Below, one piece after another: positions 55,323 to 64,000 of a DNA stretch of 64,000 nt. The translations under genes and the position numbers were made by a program. Each line of letters starts with the position of its first letter. Position 1 is the stretch's first letter. The notes under the pieces were generated by a model. That model did not search any database. It was not told the origin of the DNA and saw nothing but the letters and a program-made list of their open reading frames with translations. Location of the stretch: contig OY856409.1 in assembly GCA_963693085.1 (NCBI GenBank), positions 294,724,058-294,788,057 on the forward strand, written 5' to 3'. The stretch comes from Alisma plantago-aquatica (taxonomy: Eukaryota; Streptophyta; Magnoliopsida; Alismatales; Alismataceae).

Positions 55323-58124
55323 TGTAAAGAGGTGAGATCACCTCCTTAATAAAATTTAAAGGAAGTACAAAACATCCATCTTTTTAGAAAGACAAAAGAT
55401 ATTGAGGGATGCATGTAGAATATTCCAAGTAAATAAGCATGCACCAGATACATTACAAAATGTCAATAGAAGCGGAAATAAAAGAACTAAGCCTATTACA
55501 TGGCTTTCATTGTTCATTACATGATTGTTCTCAAAAGAAAAAGATAAGAGAAAAGGATCTAGCTATAGCAACCTAGACATCTTTCAGATAGCTTGAGATC
55601 TACTCCAGAGATGAATTCCTTCAAACTTGTCCTTCTCCTTGCTCAGCACCAGCACCTTGGTGGTTGGGAAAGAACCCAACAAAAGGGTAAAGAAAACAAG
55701 GTATGTGTCACAAAACTAATCTACGATATCAAGATAAGTACAACAAATAAATACAGGTTAGGGTTCATCATTTGATGAAGAAAACAAGAGTATGAGGCTA
55801 TAGTCAAAAGAAACTTGCCATTAACAATTATATCAAAAATGATTTGCATGTAAGATAATTATGCCTACCTAACTAAGTAGGGTTGAGGCACCTACCAGAC
55901 CTCTAACCTTAGGTGAGGGGAGAATAAGACATTCCTAGTCACCTACAATATTATGGGGAGAATAAGACATTCCCCGGGGCATTTATTTACATGCCCTCTG
56001 TGGGTACATAAGTATCGCTACTTTAAATTAAATAGAACATAAATCCACATGCTAGAAAAGTAGTCATGGAAAGAGTAGCCATAATATTCAATAAGCATGG
56101 CAGTGGGGTATAAGACCCAAACAAGAAGAAATTATAATCTAATTTGAGGCATGAACAACATTAGGATTCAAGAATAAAATATTTAGGGTTCATTTAAGCC
56201 TCATTAGGGAAATATAGGGTTTGGCTGCAATTATCCCAACATAGGGTGTAAGGAATGCACATACCTCTCTTACTGATATCAATTACTAACTTTCACCACT
56301 TTAATTGAGTCCAAGTTCCACTTTGCCTATTTTCAATGTATTAACATGTATAAGAGTACATAGTGCACATTATTATATAGAAAAACCTATTTTTAGACCC
56401 TTTTTATAAAAACTAGTATTTGGACTCTTAAAAAATCACTAATAAACTTAATAAGTTCTCTTGATCAAGAAAACATATTTTTATGTTAATTTTGGATTTA
56501 TGATGATTAAGATGTAATTTTTATGTATTTTATGCATTAAATTCGTTTTACGAAAATCACCCTTCATAAAACCATGAAATCATATCTTGAAAATATCTTT
56601 ATTACATAGAGATTAATTTTCCAATTCCAAAACATATTTATTTGTCAAATTTGGATAAGCGGTTGAGAAGATATGAATTTTTCAATATTGACCATTAGGA
56701 AATTGCCGCATCATCAAACCGATTGAGATACTTGAAGAGAGAGGGAGAGGAAGAAAACACCATTCGACCAAGATCAGGTTTGAAGTTGCATAGGTAACAA
56801 AACTAGAGCTTCTAGACAAGGTAAAACAGCAAGAAACCAAAACCATAGAAGAACATGGTAAAAACAGATGGAAATCATCGGTTTTCAACATAGATGCATG
56901 AGTTTTAAGCATGTACTATGCAATATATGAGAAGGTAAATAACAAAACTTTCCTCTAGGAAGGTAATAAGGTTCAAACATAAAGGATTCCGAGATTAGAA
57001 GGTCTGGTTGCTCCAAGCCAAGCTCCTTTCTTGAGCAAAGATCACCTTCTCCACTTTAGAGGTGCAAACCCTAGCAAAAGAGCATGGAGATGAGATGTTT
57101 TTGGGTTTTCAGTGGAGTTTTACCATATAAGGTCATGGTTCCGACCTAGAATAATGTGTAAGGAAGACTAACAATATGAAAATAGGGAAGGAAGGGAGGA
57201 AACGTACTAGTTTTGGTCAAAATTACCAAGGAGGAGCTTTAGAAACCCTAATAGAGCAATTTGGAAGCCCTATGAGCCTTCTTCACCAAGGTAGGCTCCC
57301 TCTATTACCTTGGGATAGAAAATTTGTGGACAAATACAGAAGGAACTATTATATAAGCTAGAGGAAAGAAAAGGAGAGCAAGATTTTTCAAAATTTGAGT
57401 TGGGAAGGGTTATACATGGCTATATATAGAAAGAGGTGAAGAATGAGGTGTTTTAAGGAACTTTCCATGTGTCTTTAGCCTAGGGCTTGATGGCCATGCA
57501 AGAGGATGGCTCATGGACTCTTCTTGGATATCAAAATTCGGTCCTAAGAGCCCACAAATCCTTCAAGGCCATCCCCACCGTTTTTCAAGAAAGAAATAAC
57601 CTCATTGGTTGATAGCTTTTAAAGATAAGCACCTTTATAAAGAGGGTAATCCCTATAATGCCCTTGGAAAGAAATACCATCAAACCAAGGTGAAACTAGG
57701 TTCTCCAATGGTTTAAAATCTCGTTAATGGTAAGGGAATATCTAAGGATTAAAGTTCAGTTGATAATTTGCAAAGAAAACCTCCCAATTGGGTAAATTGC
57801 ATAAATGTCCATAATGTACCTAAAATTGCATAACTTACACAAACAACATCCAAATCGAACCAAATTTGAAACTTAGCCTCATTTTATGTTCTAAAATCAT
57901 ATCAAAAAGTTAGATTAAGGTTTATAGCGCTTAATTATGATAATTAAGTTTTCACTGAGGTATTTGTACATAAACCCTTATATTGGTACAATTAGTGAAT
58001 AAATGTTCACTAAACTACTATAAATTCCACTAATTAAACATAAATGACATAAAGGATAGAAATGAGAGGGAAACTTGGGAAAAAGGTTTACATGGAGATT
58101 ACATCTAAGATTCATTATGTTATA
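55323..58124 (-). repeat. 3' LTR of the antisense chromovirus
   Basis: Matches 59,400-62,189. In minus-strand sense it starts TATAACATAATG (TGTAAC in the other LTR). A TATA box (CTATATATAG) lies at 57,419-57,429. Short frames inside (55593-55775, 56682-56912, 57176-57361) have copies in the other LTR but no recognised domain. Confidence 0.8.
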
Positions 58125-58159
58125 GCACTACACCCCTTAAAAAGGATTTCATCCTCAAA

Positions 58160-59128
58160 ATCTCAAGCAAAAAGAGAAGGGTGAGTACATAACATTTCAT
58201 CTCTCAACTCCCAAGTGGTTTCTTCCAGACAATGATTTTTCCACAAAACTTTTACCAAATCAATCTCTTTGTTCTTCAACTGCTTTACTCAGGAGTCCAG
58301 AATCTTCACAGGTAGCTCTTTATAGGTCAGATTCTCATGTATCTCCAAAGGCTCAACAGTAAGAACATGAGAAGAGTCCTTCACATACTTATTTAGCACA
58401 GAGACATGGAACACATTATGAATCTTATCATAGGAAGAAGGTAAGGCTAAGCAGTATGCACAGTCTCCAACCTTATCTAAAATTTCAAATGGTCCAACAT
58501 AGAGGGGACTCAACTTGCCTTTAACTTTAGATCTAGCAATAGAATGGATAGGCTTGATCTTTAGAAATGCATAGTCACCCACTAGGAAGTTAACATCAGA
58601 CCTCTTCTTATCAGCATACATCTTCTGTCGGTCTTGAGCAGGTTTCATGCATTATTTTATCAACTGCATATTTTCTATCATCATTTGCATGTCATCGATC
58701 TTCACTAGAGAATGTTCACCGACATCATCCCAATGCAAAGGTGAACGACATGGTCTACCATAGAGAGCTTCAAAAGGTGGCATATCAATACTAGCTTGGT
58801 AGCTATTGTTGTAAGCAAACTCAGCTAATGGCAGATACCGATCCCATGCACCACCCCAATCCATCACACAAGCACGAAACAAGTCCTCCAGAATCTGAAC
58901 TGTTCTTTCAGATTGACCATCGTGGTGGAGAGCACCTGGAGCAGCATTGCCAGCTCTTTCTCCGGTGTGAAGGAGGGGGTGCCCGGAGTAGCAGGGGCCA
59001 GGGTTGACCATACTATGGCTGGTATGAGTCACATGAGTGTTTTCCACATTGGAGTCATTAGGGATTGACTCCTTTCCCTTGTTCCTACTGTCGAACAAGT
59101 CACCTATCCTGAAAGGTAGGGTTAACAT
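58160..59128 (-). pseudogene. Fused leader and chromovirus integrase C-terminus
   Basis: On the minus strand, frame 59128-58652 starts with about 70 residues of unassigned leader, probably the beginning of gag. It then joins HHDGQSERTVQILEDLFRAC, AEFAYNNSYQASIDMPPFEALYGRPCRSP and WDDVGE, the C-terminal part of the Tekay integrase core. A stop at 58649-58651 separates it from 58648-58289 (QDRQKMYADKKRSDVNFLVGDY, KLSPLYVGPFEI, NVFHVSVLNKYV). After another stop at about 58,289 the frame reads VKVLWKNHCLEETTWE, the chromodomain-like end. The expected HPQTDGQSER is HHDGQSER at the fusion, so the deletion joined gag directly to integrase. It cannot encode an active integrase. Confidence 0.8.
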
Positions 59129-59386
59129 ATGAAGTTCCCAGGAGTATTTGAATCATAGATGAAAAAGAATAGAAGCATAGACGAGAAAAGAATATCTAGA
59201 ATGCTATTGCCTAAAAGCATACTATTTTGGGCAATTTGTATTAGCTCAGGCCAGACCGGTATCATATGGGCATGGGAGTCCTCGTAAACTAAGCTAGTGG
59301 TGCAGAGGAAAATATTGCTAGCCCCCGAAACCCTGATCCATTCTAGACACCTTTGCTTCAACTTCATGTCCTAATAGTTTCCTAAA

Positions 59387-59399
59387 GGCTCTTATACCA
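59387..59399 (-). promoter_or_regulatory. Chromovirus primer binding site (initiator tRNA-Met)
   Basis: In minus-strand sense TGGTATAAGAGCC directly follows the LTR end CA. It differs by one base from the standard site. Confidence 0.75.
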
Positions 59400-62189
59400 T
59401 GCGGTAAAGAGGCGAGATCACCTCTTTACTAAAATTTAAAGGAAGTACAAAACATCCATCTTTTTAGAAAGACAAAAGATATTGAGGGATGCATGTATAA
59501 TATTCCAAGTAAATAAGCATGCACCAGATACATTACAAAATGTCAATAGAAGAAGAAATAAAAGAACTAAGCCTATTACATGGCTTTCATTGTTCATTAC
59601 ATGATTGTTCTCAAAAGAAAAAGATAAGAGAAAAGGATCTAGCTATAGCAACCTAGACATCCTTTCAGATAGCTTGAGATCTACTCCTGAGATGAATTCC
59701 TTCAAACTTGTCCTTCTCCATGCTCAGCACCAGCACCTGGGTGGTTGGGAAAGCACCCAACAAAAGGGGAAAGAAAACAAGGTATGTGTCACAAAACTAA
59801 TCTAGGATTCAAGATAAGTACAAGAAATAAAAATAGGCTAGGGTTCATCATATGATGAAGATAACAAGAGTATGAGGCTATATTCAAAAGAAACTTGCCA
59901 TTAACAATTATATCAAAAAGGATTTGCATGTAAGATAATTATGCCTACCTAACTAAATAGGGTTGAGGCACCTACCAGACCTCTAACCTTAGGTAAGGGG
60001 AGAATAAGACATTCCCAGTCACCTGCAATATTATGGGGAGAATAAGACATTCCCCAGGGCATTTATTTACATGCCCTCTGTGGGTGGTTGTACATAAGTA
60101 CCACTACTTTAAATTAAATAGAACATAAATCCACATCCTAGAAAAGTAGTCATGGAAAGAGTAGTCATAATGTTCAATAAGCATGACAGTGGGGTATAAG
60201 ACCCAAACAAGAAGAAATTATAATCTAATTTGAGGCATGAACAACATTAGGATTCAAGAATAGAATATTTAGGGTTCAATTAAGCCTCATTAGGGAAATA
60301 TAGGGTTTGGCTGCAATTATCCCAACATAGGGTGTAAGGAATGCACATACCTCTCTTACTGATATCAATTACTAACTTTCACCACTTTAATAGAGTCCAA
60401 GTTCCACTTTGCCTATTTTCAATGTATTAACATGTATAAGAGTACATAGTGCACATTATTATATAGAAAAACCTATTTTTAAACCCTTTTTAGAAAAACT
60501 CATATTTATACTCTTAAAACGTAACTAATAAACTTAATAAATTCTCTTGATCAATAAAACATATTTTTATGTTAATTTTGGAGTTATGATGATTAAGATG
60601 TAATTTTTATGTATTTTATGCATTAAATTCGTTTTACGAAAATCACCCTTCATAAAACCATGAAATCAGACCTTAAAATATATTTATTACATAGAGATTA
60701 GTTTTCCAAGTCCAAAACATATTTATTTATCAAATTTGGATAAGCGGTTGAGAAGATATGAATTTTTCAATACTGACCATTAGGAAATTGCCGCATCATC
60801 AAACCGATTGAGATAATTGAAGAGAGAGGGAGAGGAAGAAAGAACTATTCAACCAAGATCAGGTTTGAAGTTGCATAGGTAACAAAACTAGATCTTATAG
60901 AGAAGGTAAAATAGAAAGAAACCAAAACCATAGAAGAACATGATAAAAAGAGATGGAAATCATCGGTTTTCAACATAGATGCATGAGTTTTAAGCATGTA
61001 CTATGCAATATATGAGACCTATAGGAAGGTAATAAGGTTCAAACAGAAAGGATTCCAAGATTAGAAGGTCATGTTTGCTCCAAGCCAAGCTCCCTTCTTG
61101 AGCAAAGATCACCTTCTCCACTTTAGAGGTGCAAACCCTAGCAAAAGAGCATGGAGATGAGATGTTTTAGGGTTTTCAGTGGAGTTTTACCATGTATGGT
61201 CAGGGTTCCGACCTAGAAGAAGGTGTAAGGAAGACTAACAGTATGAAAATAGGGAAGGAAGGGAGGAAACTTACTAGTTTTGGTCGAAATTACCAAGGAG
61301 GAGCTTTAGAAACCCTAATAGAGCAATTTGGAAGCCCTAGGAGCCTTCTTCACCAAGGTAGGCTCCCTCTATTACCTTGGGACAGCAACTTCGTGGCCAA
61401 ATACAAAAGGAACTATTATATAAGCTAGAGGAAAGAAAAGGAGAGCAAGAGTTTTATAATTGTGAGTTGGGAAGGGGTATACATGGCTATATATAGAAAG
61501 AGGTGAAGCATGAGGTGTCTTAAGGAACTTTCCATGTGTCTTTAGCCTAGGGCTTGATGGCAATGCAAGAGGATGGCTCGTGGACTCTTCTTGGATATCA
61601 AAATTCGGTCCTAAGAGCCCATAGATCCTTCAAGGCCATCCCCAACGTTTTTCAAGAAAGAAATAACATCATTGGTTGATAGCTTTTAAAGATAAGCACC
61701 TTTATAAAGAGGGTAATCCCTATAATGCCCTTGGAAAGAAATACCATCAAACCAAGGTGAAACTAGGTTCTCCAATGGTTTAAAATCTTTTTAATTGTAA
61801 GGGAATATCTAAGGATTAAAATTCAGATGATAATTTACAAAGAAAACCTCCCAATTGGGTAAATTGCATGAAAGTCTAGAATGTACCTAAAATTACATAA
61901 CTTGCACAAACAACATCCAAATCGAACCAAATTTGAAAATTATCCTCATTTTATGTTTTAAAATCATACAAAAAGTTAAATTAATGTTTATTGCACTTAA
62001 TTATGGTAATTAAGCTTTTAATAGGTATTTGTGCATAAACCCTTATATTGGTACAATTAGTGAATAAATGTTCACTAAACCACTATAAATTCCACTAATT
62101 AAATGTCAATGACATAAAGGATAGAAATGAGAGGGAAACTTGGGAAAAAGGTTTACATGGAGATTACATCTAAGATTCATTATGTTACA
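59400..62189 (-). repeat. 5' LTR of the antisense chromovirus
   Basis: Runs, in minus-strand sense, from TGTAACATAATG at 62,189 to CCGCA at 59,400 (2,790 bp). A TATA box (CTATATATAG) lies at 61,487-61,496. It differs from the 3' LTR by a few percent by eye, with small indels. Confidence 0.8.
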
Positions 62190-62874
62190 TGCAGGACATC
62201 TAGTGTCACTGCTAAATAGCTTTTCAGGCTATACTGGCAACTTCACTATAGAGCTACAACGGCGGCTGCACTCTCTTCACAATCGAGAGATTTCATGTTT
62301 ATCTCACATCGATCTGGAATTAATCATCATCGGTAGATTCGTGATACATCCATCCCGGCACATATAATGAAGGATTGAGATATTTAATGTTTATCTCACA
62401 TCAATTCCTCCATTATGGCATAAGGATATTGCGCCCAATCACCCCCACATATTCGAAAATATGCCCTCCTGGTTATGCCGCGGAGCAACCCATTTCACCA
62501 TTCAGCAAATCCTGACGCTGATGGATCTATGGTCAGGGCACTACATGATAAGATTCCACTTGATTAATTGAGTGTATTACCATATTCCTTTCGCATCAAT
62601 CAAGTTTTCAAACATAAATTATTATGACAAATGCTACAAGGGAAAGTGTAATACATCTATCAAGTACTTTTCAAAACTTTATAAAACATTGGGATCTCAA
62701 TCCCTTATTAAATTACTGGGAATTCACATCCCTCAACAACACCATCATCATGTTTACTGAATCTGGGTATTCAAACCCTTAGTTCATCACTGAACATGGT
62801 TACCACTTATCAGGTAACTATTACCTCCAAGTCATCTGACCAAGGTATTTAGGATACTTGTTACACAAGCATCT

Positions 62875-63080
62875 CACATGGCTTACAAGGCTCATTAAGT
62901 ATCTTGTCACTTCTCACTAGGCAAAAAATTATCACATGGCTCACAAGGCCATTACATCTTGTCACCTCTCACTAGGTAACACCTTATTCACATGGCTCAT
63001 AAGGCCATTGCACATCTTGTCACCTCTCACTAGAGAATAATTAAAATAATGGCTCACATGGCCCATTAAGCATCATAGCT
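62875..63080 (+). repeat. Four tandem units of about 57 bp
   Basis: CACATGGCTCACAAGGCC, then CATCTTGTCACCTCTCACTAG, starting at 62,875, 62,933, 62,989 and about 63,047. Spacings are 58, 56 and 58. Confidence 0.75.
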
Positions 63081-63225
63081 CATACCTGATTATCCTCATC
63101 ATCTCATGATTCCTGCATGGTTAGTATACTTGATAACAACCATATAAATTACATATCACATTATGCAATGTAAAGATAACATCACTATTCCCTCTTTAGG
63201 GTTAGGGTTTCCCATTTTTTATCAA

Positions 63226-63401
63226 TTAGGGTTTCACATAACTTCACCCTATATTAGGGTTTCACATAACATCACCCTATATTAGGGTTTCACATAACAT
63301 CACCCTATATTAGGATTTCACATAACATCACCCTATATTAGGGTTCCACATAACATTACCTTATATTAGGATTTCACATAACATCACCCTATATTAGGAT
63401 T
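63226..63401 (+). repeat. 28-bp tandem repeat with telomere-like core
   Basis: Units TTAGGGTTTCACATAACATC plus ACCCTATA start at 63,226, 63,254, 63,282, 63,310, 63,338, 63,366 and 63,394: an exact 28-bp period, six full units and part of a seventh. Each begins with TTAGGGTTT or TTAGGATTT, which overlaps the plant telomere repeat. Confidence 0.85.
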
Positions 63402-64000
63402 AGGGTTTCCCAACATATTATTAATTAGGGTTTATCATCTTTCTCGATTAGGGTTTCATGATCACATTATCCAAGATCAATACCCTAATTCAAAACTCCA
63501 TGCATTTTGGAGAATGCATTGATATTATAATTAATATCCAAAACCTAACCCATTGCTCCATATGTCTAGAATTACATAATACCTTCATAAATATTTAATT
63601 AAACTTATGTATTGAAATTTTCCTTATTGATTAGGGTTTTATGATTACCTCATTAATGCAAACCCTAAGTCAGTACTTCCACATATCTTGGAGCGCATAG
63701 AATTATTTTGGGATTAAGTTATACTTATCATTATTCCATGTACTTAGGAATACACATCACCATCATACTTTATTCAATTAACTTAACCTTTCACTAAGTA
63801 CATGCACCTATTCTTATCATAGTGCATTGAATCTATTACTTTCATATGCACCAAGTGATAATCACTGTAATTATACTAATCACCTAAGTATTTTAAAAGT
63901 ACTTCAATTGAAATCAACCTTGAGATACTCTTCGACCGCCTATGGGATTATTAGTACTTACATGGTTTGAACCAATTAGACATTCAAACGATCTTGGACC

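Larger units (their letters stand above)
55323..62189 (-). mobile_element. Tekay-like chromovirus deletion derivative
   Basis: A complete two-LTR element on the minus strand. The 5' LTR is 59,400-62,189, the primer site 59,387-59,399, the internal part about 58,125-59,386 and the 3' LTR 55,323-58,124. It has 2.8 kb LTRs but only 1.26 kb inside: a short leader ORF fused to the end of integrase. Protease, RT, RNase H and most of gag and integrase are gone. LTR ends in transcription sense are TGTAAC... and ...CA. Flanks TTTAG and TGCAG are not a clean target duplication. It lies within unit C2. Confidence 0.8.
62190..64000. repeat. Old LTR-like sequence, unit C2 (right part)
   Basis: Continues the unit broken at 55,322. 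It aligns with C1 (52,500 onward) by GGAGCAACCCATTTCACCAT, GATGGATCTATGGTCAGGGC, GGGATCTCAATCCCT and GCATGGTTAGTATAC. From 63,190 it is rich in TTAGGGTTT motifs. There are no genes. It runs out of the window. Confidence 0.5.

Noticed and set aside
62875..63401. Tandem arrays considered as CRISPR-like
   Set aside because: Units abut without unique spacers of constant size, and the context is a plant LTR.
1..64000. tRNA, rRNA, snoRNA or miRNA genes
   Set aside because: No cloverleaf with the usual A and B boxes or rRNA core was recognised by eye. A covariance-model scan would be needed to exclude small RNAs.

Overview
The window looks like repeat-rich, AT-rich intergenic DNA from a flowering plant. 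It contains nested LTR retrotransposons of several plant lineages (Ty1/copia SIRE-like, Ty3/gypsy Athila/Tat-like and Tekay-like chromovirus), a decayed L1-type LINE and PIF/Harbinger DNA transposons with spliced genes. I found no host housekeeping gene, tRNA, rRNA or CRISPR array. The species cannot be fixed from the sequence.

Layout. Positions 1-4,007 are the 3' part of a PIF/Harbinger element (copy A), cut by the window edge. Positions 4,008-15,376 are its 3' flank, a pile of older elements: antisense LTR-like DNA, an antisense LINE relic, an Athila/Tat-like LTR with decayed gag, and a second LTR. After 0.5 kb of unassigned DNA, a second and nearly complete PIF/Harbinger element (copy B) runs from 15,865 to 32,383. 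It is interrupted by a 7.8 kb pol-less SIRE-like retrotransposon (23,419-31,218). The same 3' flank follows again at 32,384-44,202. So 1-15,376 and about 21,940-44,202 are two copies of one tandem segmental duplication, differing by a few percent by eye.

From 44,203 a deleted Athila/Tat-like gypsy element (LTR, primer site, gag, protease remnant, no RT or integrase seen) runs to about 51,130. A solo LTR with a perfect 5-bp target duplication sits in it (46,935-48,424). From 51,516 to the end lie old LTR sequences with minisatellites. Into them has inserted an antisense chromovirus deletion derivative (55,323-62,189) with 2.8 kb LTRs around only 1.3 kb of internal DNA.

The most interesting object is the PIF/Harbinger element. 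Besides the expected Myb/SANT-like protein (intact here, two exons) and DDE transposase (broken in both copies, at different places), it has a coiled-coil ORF, a spliced GRF-type zinc-finger gene and, in copy A, a second Myb/SANT-like relic. It also has a roughly 3.8 kb leader and subterminal repeats that echo the TIR. Without the retrotransposon, and with the DNA lost at its insertion restored, copy B would be about 10 kb, large for this superfamily. The second notable object is the copia derivative: it has half a gag, no pol, a plant-specific extra ORF, and many inverted copies of a TCGGTCGA-type motif in its LTRs and internal region.
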